Positions 37,154 through 48,439 of a DNA stretch of 64,000 nt are shown here, in pieces (position 1 is the stretch's first letter; every line of letters begins with the position of its first letter). Origin of the DNA: Wurfbainia villosa (Eukaryota > Streptophyta > Magnoliopsida > Zingiberales > Zingiberaceae); the NCBI GenBank assembly GCA_025175895.1, contig CM046003.1, forward strand, positions 43,233,335-43,297,334. Reading direction: 5' to 3'. The notes beneath the pieces were generated by a model that saw only the letters and a program-made list of their open reading frames with translations, was not told where the DNA came from and made no database searches. A program made the translations under genes and the position numbers.

Positions 37154-37577
37154 TTATGACATTGGTTCTTTGCATGTTCGTCTATTATGCCCTCGCCCAT
37201 GACATCTCCCACACGTTGTCACACGTTGTTCAACTTGAGAAGGTATCCGCTTAGTCCTTCTACGTCCTGGTTGGCTACGAGTTGTAGGAGTGTAAATGGT
37301 ATCTCCATCATCGAGATAGCTTTCATACATGTCAAATGTTGGAATGAGATTAATAATTCCTTTGTAAGCTTGGCGGTACATGTCTATCTTAAAATATCCA
37401 TCACAGAATTGATAAACCGACATGGATTTTGATTCTATGCAAGAGAAAGCATGCTTGCATGGTAGTCTATAGATTTTCCAAACTCGACAAGAACAATGCC
37501 ATGAATTCAAATCCACTGCAAAACTTTTATCCCCATCTATGACTTCAAGCCGAACTCCACAAGACTTGTGCACCTTT
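37154..37577 (-). pseudogene. mudrA transposase, C-terminal SWIM/zinc-knuckle part
   Basis: Minus strand. NSWHCSCRVWKIYRLPCKHAF is a SWIM zinc finger (CxC...CxH), standard in MULE transposases after the catalytic core. CGRCHGRGHNRRTC is a CX2CX4HX4C knuckle near the end, then stop TAA at 37154-37156. The upstream part is separated by copia B; the CCTTT duplication marks the break. Confidence 0.85.
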
Positions 37578-37689
37578 TGTTGGTGCAACAATGCCCCAAG
37601 CATTTATATGTTTTGATGTTTGGATAATCATCTAAGTTAGGCAATGCTTTGTGATCTAATTGCGAATATGTTTAAGTAACAGGAAAATC

Positions 37690-38000
37690 CAAGGATGAAG
37701 ACTTGGTAAAAGAGAAGTCCAAGTATGATCTTGGCAAGGAAAGTCCAAGGGACGGACTTGGCAGCATAAGACCAAGCGTGTAGTCTTGGCAGCGTAAAGT
37801 CCAAGTGAACCTTGGCAAAGGAAGACCAAGTATGATCTTGGCAAGGGAAGTCCAAGGGATGGACTTGGCAGTGTAAGACAAAGCTTGTAGTCTTGGCAGC
37901 ATAAAGTCCAAGTGAACCTTGGCAAAAGAAGTCCAAAGTAAAGTCTTGGCAGCATAAGTCCAAGCTTGTAGTCTTGGCAGCATAAAGTCCAAGCATTTGG
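37690..38000. repeat. CCAAG/CTTGG repeat array in copia B 5' LTR
   Basis: Alternating 'AGTCCAAG' and 'CTTGGCA' phrases spaced 20-45 bases apart, so short inverted repeats recur along the array; the same array is at 44810-45120. It produces overlapping meaningless minus-strand frames of 99-145 codons. Confidence 0.8.
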
Positions 38001-38475
38001 CAACCCAAGACATGACGAAATCGAAGGAAGCTCTTGGAAGCAAAGCGCAAAGGATGAACAAGTCACGTACTCAGAGGGATCCTGGAGGCGCAAGGCTTAA
38101 TGAGGAGCTAGAAGGTTGAGTCTAGGTCTAGGGCATAAAATCAAGTGTGAATTACTCATACTTGGGTGAAACCACGACCATCGATCGCTGCCGATCGATG
38201 TTGCAATCACCAATCACAATAGTGGTAGTCGACTGATCAGTGCAAAAATGAGCACAGAGTGTAGTCACACTCGACTGTGGCCTACGATCACTCGACTGAT
38301 CACTCCATCAGTCGACTGATGGAGGGATCAGTCGACTAATCACTTGGCCATTGGAAATTACAGCTATGAATCTCCACGGATCTACTGGTTCAGAAGTCGT
38401 TGGCTTCGACGGCAGTCGACTGATGGTAAGCATCAGTCGACTGATCGAAGCCCAACGGGAAAAACAGCCCCTCTT

Positions 38476-38485
38476 CTATAAGAAG
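38476..38485 (+). promoter_or_regulatory. TATA-like box in copia B 5' LTR
   Basis: CTATAAGAAG, conserved at 45667-45676 in the 3' LTR. Confidence 0.5.
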
Positions 38486-38873
38486 GGGCCTTGGGGAGCT
38501 TGGTGAAGTTAGTGCTCTCATTCCTATCTACACCCTTGTGCTCACCAAGCTTTCCCAAGTACTTTAGTGATTCTAAACCTTCTCTTCTCTAGCTTTTAAT
38601 CTTCCATCATTGTAAAGAAGAGGAGAGCATTGTAAACAAGGTTTCTCCACCTTGGTTCATCCAAAAGAGGATATAGTGAAGCTTGGCTAGGACTAATCCA
38701 CCTTACGAATTACCGTGGAGTAGGAGCGTCATCTCCGAACCACGTACATCGGGTGTTAGCTTTGTTTCTTGTTCTTATTTGTGTTTATATTTGTATTGCT
38801 TCCGCTAACATTTTTGTAGAAACGAAGAAAGGCTAATCACCTCCCCTCTAGCCATTACAAAGATCCTAACAAG

Positions 38874-38886
38874 TGGTATCAGAGCC
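38874..38886 (+). other. Primer binding site of copia B
   Basis: TGGTATCAGAGCC two bases after the LTR; initiator tRNA-Met type. Confidence 0.9.
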
Positions 38887-38925
38887 CGTATAGCTTGGAA
38901 GATTTCACCATCAACCAAGGCATCA

Positions 38926-40545
38926 ATGGCTCTTCAAGAGGGATATAGCACCGCCAAGCCACCACTCTTCGATGGGAGTCATTTTGCGTATTGGAAAGGT
39001 AGGATGAAATATTATCTTATGAGTAATATTGAAATTTGGCATAGCATTGTAGATGGCTTCGAGGAACCGGTGGATGAACATGGAAACCCTATTCCGAGCA
39101 AGGTTTGGACGAGGGAAATGAACTAGAAGTTCGAATCAAATGCCAAGGCGGTACTCACCATCCAATGCAACATTACAATGGAGCAACTCAACAAGGTGGG
39201 GCCTTTCGAATCTGCCAAGGAGTTATGGGAAAAGCTCATTGAGCTAAATGAAGGATCCAAGGAGTCAAAGAGGGCCAAGAAGGACTTACTAATTGGACAA
39301 CTTCAAGCCTTCCAAATGAAGATGCATGAAACCGTAAGTCAAATGCATGGAAGGTTCAAGGAGATTGTGAATGGACTCCATATCATAAGTGAGTGAGTTG
39401 ACAACCGGGATTTGGTAAGATACATACTTCAAGCATTTCCTAGAAATTCTCTATGGACTTCTATAGTTGATGCTATTAAAGTAACTAGGGATCTTTCTCA
39501 AATTAAAATTGATGAATTATTTTGTGAGTTTGAATTGCATGAGCAAACTAACATGTCTTCTAAGGAAAAGGGTTTAGCTCTATTTATTGAGAAGAAGGAA
39601 AAGAAGAAGAAAGAAAGAAAAGAAGTGTCATCATCATCCGAGTCGGAGAGTGATTCAAGTAGTGATGGAGACTCTTCTAGTGAGATGACTAACTTTGTCA
39701 AGAAACTCTATAGAAAATCAAAGGAGTTCAAGAATAGAGAAGCAAGGAAGGGGTCTCATTCTTCAAGAGGTAAAATTAGTGGTAATTCAAATTTTAATAA
39801 TAATGTGATTTGCCATGCTTGCAATAAGAAGGGGCACATAAAGCCAAATTGCCCAGAGCTAAAGAAGAAGGAGGAAAAAGAAAAGAAAAAGAAGGACAAG
39901 AAGGAGAAGAAGAAGAAGGAGGCCTTGGTGGCTCAAACCACATGGGACACACCAAGTGTTGAAGATTCCTCCGATGATGATGAGCTTTGCCACATCACAC
40001 GCCATGTAGCACTCATGGCCCAAGAAGATGACTCCGGTACATCAAGCCAAGGAGAAGAGTCTTCAAGTGATGAATCGTCATCTAGTGACGATGAGGTAAT
40101 GAACTCTCCTAGAGTTAAGCTTCTTTATAAATCAATTGCTTATCTTAAAGAGGCTCTAGATAAGTCTAAATCTAAGGTTAGAAGCATGAAGGTAGAACTA
40201 AAGGCCATTAGGAATGAAAAACCTTCACATGTTGATTCTTGCTTACTTAAGGAAGAGAATGATAAACTTAAGGATGAGGTTAGTGAATTAAAGGCATGCT
40301 TAGAGAAATTTACAAATGGCTCAAAATATCTTGACATGATCCTCTGCCGACAAAGAGCCGTTTACAATAAGGCCGGTTTAGGATATAAGTCAAAGGAAAA
40401 AGAAGTTGCTTATATTTCATTGATTAATAGGAAAGCAACCATTAAGGGTAAGGTCAAGAAAGCATGGGTACCTAAGAAGTTTTTACTTAATGTTACCGGT
40501 CCAAATGTTTGGGTACCAAAAGCTTGTGTTTTTCATGTGATTTAG
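38926..40545 (+). pseudogene. Copia B gag region
   Basis: The ATG at 38926 follows the primer site. Start MALQEGYSTAKPPLFDG is the DUF4219 signature; FESAKELWEKLIELNEG and RYILQAFPRNSLWTSIVDA are UBN2 blocks. A zinc knuckle CHACNKKGHIKPNC lies near 39810-39855, followed by a Lys/Glu-rich stretch, an acidic Ser tract and a coiled-coil-like region. In-frame stops: TAG 39124-39126, TGA 39394-39396 (Arg CGA expected), TAG 40543-40545. No frameshift. Confidence 0.88.
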
Positions 40546-42054
40546 GTAGGAGAGCAAGGTATGTGGATTGTGGATAGCGGTTGCTCAACACATATGACCG
40601 GGGATGTGAGCAAATTCTCCACAATTAAGTATGTGAAGAAGGGAGCAGTATCTTTTGGAAATAGTGGAAAACTCAAGATATTAGGTAGAGGTACAATTGA
40701 GGTATCCCCCAAAATTGTAATTCACAAAGTTTTACTAGTTGAAAATATGAAATTTAATTTATTAAGTGTTAGTCAACTTTGTGATGCAAGCTACCATGTT
40801 TCTTTTGAATCCTCTAAATGCATGATTAGACACAAGGAATTAAATGATTGTATGTTAGTTGGATATAGGAAATCAAACATTTATTATGTTGATCTTTCAT
40901 ATGCCTCTAACATTTCTACTAAGTGTCTTGTTGCAAAAGAAGAAGAAAGTTGGCTATGACATAGGAGATTGGGGCACATCAACATGAAAAACATAGCCAA
41001 GGTAGCCAAGTTGAAGTTGGTCAAAGGACTACCAAAGATCAAGTATGTCAAGAACAAAATGTGTGATGCATGCCAAGAAGGAAAACAAACAAAGGCATCA
41101 CACAAAGATAAAACCCTAACTAATACCTCTTTACTATTAGAATTATTGCATCTTGACTTATTTGATTGCCATAGTACTCCCTCTTTAAATGGTAACAAAT
41201 ATTGTTTAGTTATAGTAGATGATTTTTCTAGGTATACTTGGGTCTACTTTATGAAACATAAGGATGATATCTTAGAAATAATCATAGGATTTAGTAAAAG
41301 GGTTGAAAATGAAAAGAGTCTCAAAATCAACCGGATCCGTAGTGATCATGGTGGTGAATTTGAGAATTCTAAATTTTCACAATTTTGTTTAGAGAAAGGG
41401 TACAAGCATGAGTTCTCTTGTCCTAGAACACCCCAACAAAATAGGGTGGTGGAAAGGAGAAATCGTGCCCTACAAGAGGCGACTAGGACTATGCTTAATG
41501 CATATTCTCTACCTAGCTACTTGTGGGCAGAAGTGGTTAATACCGCTTGCTATATCCAAAATAGGGTTCAAATCCATAGGTTTTTAGGAAAGACACCATT
41601 TGAATTATGGAATAGGACTATTCCCACAATTCATTATTTCAAAGTCTTTGGATGTAAAGTTTATATTCTAAACACCAAAGATAACTTAGGAAAATTGGAA
41701 TCCAAAGCGGATGAGGGAATCCTAGTTGGATACTCATCCACAAGTAGAGGGTATAGAGTCTACAATAAGAGAACCCAAGGGATTGAGGAGTCCTCCAATG
41801 TTCAATTTGATGAAACCACTAGTACCTACCCTAGAAAGTCCTCCATTGATAAGGGTATTAATGACAATAATCAAGACATTACCCAAAAACTTCAAAATTT
41901 GACCATAAGGGGTAATGATCAAGGGAGAGGAAGAGGAGATTCTGATGATGAAAGAAGGGTGGAAGATAACAATGATCAATTTGAAACCCCTTCTAGAACC
42001 CTAAGAATTCATCAAGATCATCCACTTGACCAAGTAGTAGGAGATCTATCTTAA
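40546..42054 (+). pseudogene. Copia B protease and integrase
   Basis: Protease: MWIVDSGCSTHMTGD (DSG active site) at 40561. GAG-pre-integrase zinc region: HINMKNIAK with CDACQEGKQ. Integrase core: HLDLFD (first Asp), VDDFSRYTWVYF, SDHGGEFEN (second Asp), TPQQNRVVERRNR (Glu). TGA at 40957-40959 replaces the Trp of the WHRRLGH block; TAA at 42052-42054 replaces a probable Gln codon. The frame is otherwise continuous with gag and RT. Confidence 0.88.
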
Positions 42055-43152
42055 GGAGTAAGAACTAAGTCATTTCATAGGGCTCCTACTAGTCAAGTTG
42101 CTCTTATTTCACAAATTGAGCCTAAATCGATCAATGATGCATTACATGATCCGGATTGGATTTTGGCAATGCAAGATGAATTGGCTCAATTTGAGAGGAA
42201 TCAAGTATGGGAGTTAGTACCTAGACCTAATGATAGCACCATAATTACTACAAGATGGGTCTTTAGGAATAAGCTAGATGACCAAGGAAATATCACTAGA
42301 AATAAGGCTAGGTTGGTTGCTAGGGGATTCAATCAAGTTGAGGGACTTGACTATGATGAGACTTATGCCCCGGTTGCTAGATTAGAATATATTAGAATTC
42401 TCTTAGGATATGCTTCCTATATGGGATTTAAACTTTACCAAATGGATGTTAAATTGGCATTCTTAAATGGTTATATTAAGGAGGAAGTATATGTAGAGCA
42501 ACCACCCGGGTTTGAGAACATAGATTATCCAAACCACGTATATAAGCTTAGGAAAGCATTATATAGGTTAAAACAAGCTCCCCGGGCATGGTATGAAAGA
42601 TTGTCATCTTTCTTAATTTCTAAGGATTTTAGGAGAGGCCAAGTAGATCAAACCTTGTTTATAAAGTCAACATTAAAGGATATCTTTATAGCCCAAATAT
42701 ATGTTGATGACATTATTTTTGGGTCAACAAATGATGATCTTCTTCAAGACTTTATAAAAAACATGGAAAATGAATTTGAAATGAGTTTAGTTGGAGAGCT
42801 CAACTTTTTCCTAGGGTTACAAGTCAAACAAACCAATGAAGGTATTCATATTTATCAAACCAAATATGCAAATGAAATGATAAAAAAATTTGGTTTGGAA
42901 AATGCCAAAATTGTAACCACTCCTATGGCCACTAGCACTAGAATAGATAGTGATCATGATGGTAAATCAATTGATCTTAAACTCTATAGGAGTATGATTG
43001 GTAGCCTACTATACCTAACCGCTAGTAGACCCAATATCTTATTTGCGGTAGGTATGTGTGCAAGATACCAATCTTGTGCCAAAGAATCACATTTAGTAGC
43101 CGTTAAGAGAATTTTAAGATATATTAAAGGCACCCTAAATGTAGGACTTTAG
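42055..43152 (+). pseudogene. Copia B reverse transcriptase
   Basis: RVT_2 domain: TTRWVFRNKLDDQGN, KARLVARGFNQVEGLDYDET, MDVKLAFLNGYIKEEVYVEQ, YRLKQAPRAWYERL and the YVDDIIFGS catalytic box, followed by MIGSLLYLTASRPNILFAVG. TAG at 43150-43152 replaces a Trp. Active-site residues are intact. Confidence 0.9.
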
Positions 43153-43644
43153 TATCCTAGGACTAGGTCTTTTGAGTTGTTTGGCTATACCGATTCCGAT
43201 TATGCCGGGTGCAAATTGGATAGGAAGAGTACTAGTGGTGGATGCCAATTTCTTGGGTCCTCCCTAGTTAGTCGGAGTAGTAGGAAGCAACATTGTGTTG
43301 CTTTATCAACCACCGAAGCCGAATATATGGCTATGGGTGGTTGTGTAGCTCAATTACTTTGGATGAGACATACTCTTGTGGACTATGAGCTACACTACTC
43401 TAATATTAAAGTTTATTGTGATAATGTGAGTACCATCAACTTGACCAAAAATCCGGTACATCACTCTAGGACCAAGCACACTGAAGTGAAACATCACTTC
43501 ATAAGAGATCATGTGGCAAGAGGGGACATTGAACTTAATTATGTAGAATCTAAGTCCAACCTTGCCGATATCTTCACCAAAGCTCTTCCCGAAACCGAAT
43601 TTTCATCATTAAGGAGAGATCTTGGTATGTGCTTTGTAGAGTAA
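43153..43644 (+). pseudogene. Copia B RNase H
   Basis: YTDSDYAGCKLDRKSTSGGC, ALSTTEAEYMA (Glu), YCDNVSTINL (Asp) and HHFIRDHV with LADIFTKALP: the Ty1/copia RNase H. Ends with FVE and a TAA at 43642-43644. In frame with RT across one stop. Confidence 0.88.
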
Positions 43645-44682
43645 AAGTCTAGGTTTGCATGATCCCATATTCATATGTTAGCCTTATACCTTGATGCATC
43701 TCACAAAAGCCTTAAGAAACCTTGATTTTTGTATTGAGACACTTAGAAATATGTGAGATGATAGGGAAGGTGTACTTGGCTTATCATGCTTGTTATGATG
43801 CATTACTATGAGCCAATGACACACCTAGAGACATGAATACCTTATGGACCAATCATTGGGAAGGCTTGTATTCAAGTAATGAATACATAGCTCTAAGAAC
43901 ATGGTTGGAAATTCCAAATCATATATATTTTAAACTATGTTCATATTTTGAAAAACAGTTTTCAAGTGGAACACAAAAGTGATACAAAGTTTGCAATATC
44001 TTTAGACCTTTTGTTAGTTTCCAAATTTATATCAATCTTGAAATCTGGAAAACATATATTTTTCAAATTATTTGTCCTTGATAAAGTATGATCTCAGAAA
44101 TGTGTACATAAAATTTCGTGATTTTTCGAGGCCTCTAGAATTTCTAACGCATTTCTGAAGTTGGACTAAAAAGGCTGAAATTTCGATTTCAGGCGTAGCA
44201 GTCGACTGGTTCAGAAACCAATCGACTGATACACTGTATTTTCTGATAAATAGCTCCATTCTCTGATATTTAGTGTATCTTTGATGTCCTAAAACTATAG
44301 CATGATAATATTGAGTATAAACAAATTTTTAGGACTGTTTAATGCAGTGTTTTAGGGGGAGTTTCATAAATTATATCTTTTTCATCCCCAAACTTCCATT
44401 GTTGGTGCAAAGTTAGGACTTAATCTTTGAATTTTTTGTTATGCTTTGCCTCAAATATTATTTACACATCATGGAGCATATCTTGGATTAAGGGGGAGCT
44501 TAATTTCAATCTTATACCTTAGTCCAAGATCCAACACCTTTAATTCTTTCATTTTTTTTCTGAATCCTTCTCTTTTTGATGTATGTCAAAGGGGGAGAAG
44601 GAATGTTTAAGTTATAATTCATATTGAAAATATGATTATGTGTGTATCTTTAAAGACCTAACTTAAATGATTGCCAAACATC
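43645..44682 (+). other. Copia B 3' untranslated region
   Basis: Non-coding, about 1 kb, with GGGGGAG purine blocks near 44355, 44490 and 44590 as in the copia A post-gag region. Confidence 0.6.
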
Positions 44683-44695
44683 AAAAAGGGAGAGA
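44683..44695 (+). other. Polypurine tract of copia B
   Basis: AAAAAGGGAGAGA just before the 3' LTR, identical to that of copia A. Confidence 0.82.
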
Positions 44696-44696
44696 T

Positions 44697-46061
44697 TGTT
44701 GGTGCAACAATGCCCCAAGCATTTATATGTTTTGATGTTTGGATAATCATCTAAGTTAGGCAATGTTTTGTGATCTAATTGCGAATATGTTTAAGTAATA
44801 GGAAAATCCAAGGATGAAGACTTGGTAAAAGAGAAGTCCAAGTATGATCTTGGCAAGGAAAGTCCAAGGGACGGACTTGGCAGCATAAGACCAAGTGTGT
44901 AGTCTTGGCAGCGTAAAGTCCAAGTGAACCTTGGCAAAGGAAGACCAAGTATGATCTTGGCAAGGGAAGTCCAAGGGATGGACTTGGCAGCGTAAGACCA
45001 AGCTTATAGTCTTGGCAGCATAAAGTCCAAGTGAACCTTGGCAAAAGAAGTCCAAAGTAAAGTCTTGGCAGCATAAGTCCAAGCTTGTAGTCTTGGCAGC
45101 ATAAAGTCTAAGAATTTGGCAACCTAAGACATGAAGAAACCGAAGGAAGCTCTTGGAAGCAAAGCGCAAAGGATGAACAAGTCGCGGACTCGGAGGGATC
45201 CTGGAGGCGCAAGGCTTAATGAGGAGCTAGAAGGTTGAGTCTAGGTCTAGGGTGTAAAATCAAGTGTGAATTACTCATACTTGATGAGTATCAGTCGATA
45301 CGTCGATGTATCAATCGACCGTCAGTGCTCAAGAGTCGTAAAACCACGACCATCGATTGACCCGCTTTGGCAGTGGCAGTCGACTGATGTTGCAATCATT
45401 CGACTGCCAACAGTGGCAGTCGACTGATCAGCGCAAAAATGAACACAGAGTGTAGTCGCACTCGATTGCGGCCTACGATCACTCGACTGATCACTCCATC
45501 AGTCGACTGATGGAGGGATCAGTCGACTGATCACTTGGCCGTTGAAAATTGCGGCTACGAATCTCCGCAGATCTGCTGGTTCAGAAGTTGTTGGCTTTGG
45601 TGGCAGTCGACTGATGGTAAGCATCAGTCGACTGATCGAAGCCCAACGGGAAAAACAACCCCTTTTCTATAAGAAGGGGCCTTGGGGAGCTTGGTGAAGT
45701 TAGTGCTCTCATTCCTAGCTACACCCTTGTGCTCACCAAGCTTTCCCAAGTGCTTTAGTGATTCTAAACCTCCTCTTCTCTAGATTTTAATCTTCCATCA
45801 TTGTAAAGAAGAGGAGAACATTATAAACAAGGTTTCTCCACCTTGGTTTATCCAAAGGAGGATATAGTGAAGCTTGGCTAGGACTAATCCACCTTACGGA
45901 TTACCGTGGAGTAGGAGCGTCATCTCCGAACCACGTACATCGGGTGTTAGCTTTGTTTCTTGTTCTTATTTGTGTTTATATTTGTATTGCTTCCGCTAAC
46001 ATTTTTGTAGAAACGAAGAAAGGCTAATCACCCCCCTCTAGCCATTACAAAGATCCTAACA
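44697..46061 (+). repeat. 3' LTR of copia B (1365 bp)
   Basis: Partner of 37578-38871. About 70 bp longer because of extra sequence around 45285-45410. Palindromes at 45497-45512, 45517-45532 (GATCAGTCGACTGATC) and 45622-45637 (15/16). Confidence 0.9.
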
Positions 46062-46066
46062 CCTTT

Positions 46067-48160
46067 AAGGTTCGAGATTTACTATATGCAACTGACATTT
46101 CCTTCTCCTTTTTTGGACTTAGTTCTTGTGTCATCTCCAATGTTTTTTCTCGCCTTTGGTGCATCATGATCATAATTTGAATGCGTATATTATCTACCAT
46201 AGCCACAATAGGTAGATAGTGAGAAGGTTTTATTCAATTGTTCCAGCTTTCAGCAATATTATTATTAATGACACCCCATCGATCACCCATAAACAGAGCA
46301 TTGGCTTAATTTTCAGGGGACGAGTTCACAAGAAACTCGTGGGCAAGTGGCATCGAATTAGTTATACTTAACATATGTTGAGTAAACTCATATCTTGATG
46401 GGGCGTATGCAGCTTTCTTCAAAACAGAAGACCAATGTTTTTTGTTATGAAGAGGGTATTTATGCAATACCTACAAGAATAAAATTTAATATATATATAT
46501 AATAACTAGTTGATAGAAAATAAATAAAAATAAATGGCTAACATATTGGTAAAGCAACATACGACGCACTTGTTTGACAAAGTTATCGACTAGATGTCTC
46601 ATACAATAAGCATGGTGACTACCAGAAAACACAAATTGAATAGCCTTGATCAATCCAGGATGTCGGTCAGAGAAAAAAGTATAGTTACGAAATACCATGA
46701 TGTATTGGAAAGCCAAGACATGTTTTAACTGGTAGCAAAACCATTCCCAATTAGAATCATTTTCTGCATCCACAACTGCATACGCCAGTATAAAAATATC
46801 ATCATTCGCATCCTTAGCCACAGCGACTAATAAACATCTTTTGTACTTGTTCTTAATGTGAGTTCCATCCAAAAAAATTAATGGATGACAACCACTAATA
46901 AAACCAATAAGACATGCATGAAAACATATGAATAATCGTCTAAATTTATTTGTCATCGGATCAATTTCACATTCAGCATAACTCCCCGGATTTGTTTCTT
47001 TGACAGCATGACAATACCATCGCAACTTATCATATGACCCCTTATCAGTCCCATGAATATCATGCATTGCCATTTCTTTGCACGCCCAAACTTTATGATA
47101 CTCAAGTTCTACTCCAAAATCTCGTTGAATGTCCTTCATCATTGTACATGGACGATATGATGGCTCTCCCCTTAAATTCTCCTTCACCACATTAGCTACC
47201 CAAGTTGAATCAGCTTTAGGGTGACCTCTAGTCCTCAAATTATCATCCCCACAACTATGGATTAAGTTGCATTTTCTTATGCCGAATGAATTGTCTGATT
47301 TATATTTTGAGGCATAAATTCTCCACTCACAATTTTCTTTGCTGCAAACAACTATGATCTTATCACTATCATTTTTCTTGTAAGAAAATGATCGTCTAGT
47401 AGCAATAGCATAGTTTTAAAGACAAATCCTGAACTCTGTAGCATCTTTAAATGTTTGGCCTTCATAGGATATGCAATGCATCAAAGAATCAATAGAATTG
47501 CTTATAGTGCAAACTTCAAGCTCATTGTCTCCGTTCGAACAAACTTCATCATCAAAATCAAACCTTACCATTTTAATACAAATCAAAACAATACATTAGC
47601 AACCAACTCAATTTTCAATTAATAACAATTGAACTTGCAATATAAATTATAATAAATATTTTAAAATTATTAACTAACTAATATACACAATCAATAATGA
47701 AAAATAATAGTCATGTGCTGCAAAAAAAAAACTAGTACAAAAAAATATATGAACATTGTAAATTTTGAATCTTGCACTCAAATCAAAACAACATTACAAA
47801 TAAAAATTACCTTTCAATATTTATGTTAACCTGACTCTGATCATCTTTTGGAGCTGCTCTCAATTTGATTATATTCAATTTCAGACAAATATGAAGATTT
47901 ATCATATTTCGGACATCATCATCTTCATTCAATGTTACTGTAATCTTTTCATGTGGTGCTATGTATCGCAATATCGTTAACTCGGGATTAATAGCATCAC
48001 ATTTTCACTTTAGACTCTAGAATATCTCTATTAGAGTTGCACCATTAGGAATTGAAATCAAATAAAGATCATTGACATAACGACAACTTCCAATAAATGA
48101 AAAATTAGCACCCCCAGATCCGACTTCCATCAATACAATGACCGTGGAATATCTGAAAAA
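46067..48160 (-). pseudogene. mudrA transposase, N-terminal and catalytic part
   Basis: Minus strand. A first exon (about 48160-47821) encodes IGSCRYVNDLYLISIPNGA and ILRYIAPHEKITVTLNEDDD, resembling the PB1-like N terminus of some plant MULE transposases. After an apparent intron the ATG at 47569-47571 opens the MuDR N-terminal domain (ENCEWRIYASK, then CNLIHSCGDDNLRTRG). The MULE core follows: IFLDGTHIKNKYKRCLLVAV (first Asp), AENDSNWEWF, FFSDRHPGLIKAI (second Asp), CMRHLVDNF. After another intron, NNNIAESWNN supplies the Glu. Stops: TAA near 47417, plus TAA and TGA in the last segment. Joined to 37154-37577 before copia B inserted. Confidence 0.85.
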
Positions 48161-48439
48161 TTAAAAATTTATCATGTTTTCTACAACATCATCTTCAACA
48201 AAGGAACATTGAACTTAGAAAAATCATAAACAAATTTTTTATATGCTAATCTAACCAATTTAAATGGAATAGGTTGCCATTAAAATTCAAAACATTAGAA
48301 TTCGAAAGGGAAAGTTATGAAAGGCTATGAAAATTAATGAAATTTTTTGTGACATACCCCATGAAGTTACTATTGGTAAAATTTAGGTATATATACCAAT
48401 TCACAAAATATATTACATAGGGACTGAATTTTAAGTAAA
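48161..48439. other. MULE promoter-side spacer
   Basis: AT-rich DNA between the right TIR and the transposase gene; no coding signal. Presumably holds the mudrA promoter. Confidence 0.4.

Larger units (their letters stand above)
37578..38871 (+). repeat. 5' LTR of copia B (1294 bp)
   Basis: TGTTGGTGCAACAATGCC... to ...AAAGATCCTAACA. The first third (37690-38000) is an array of short CCAAG/CTTGG units. Palindromes CATCAGTCGACTGATG at 38306-38321 and a 15/16 copy at 38431-38446. TATA-like CTATAAGAAG at 38476-38485. Confidence 0.9.
37578..46061 (+). mobile_element. Ty1/copia element copia B splitting mudrA
   Basis: 8484 bp with LTRs 37578-38871 and 44697-46061, exact 5-bp duplication CCTTT (37573-37577, 46062-46066), primer site, single-frame gag-pol and polypurine tract. 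Domain order PR-INT-RT-RH is that of Ty1/copia. The long gag with coiled coil and the GGGGGAG-rich 3' region suggest a Tork/SIRE-like group, but I cannot place the clade firmly. Confidence 0.92.

Noticed and set aside
37656..38093. Overlapping minus-strand frames of 129-145 codons rich in LPRL/AAKT
   Set aside because: They arise from the CCAAG/CTTGG repeat array in the copia B LTR, exist in all three frames and recur in the other LTR; not a gene.
38926..43644. In-frame stops considered as programmed readthrough
   Set aside because: Six stops at scattered positions, several where a conserved Trp or Arg is expected, fit mutation rather than a single regulated readthrough site.
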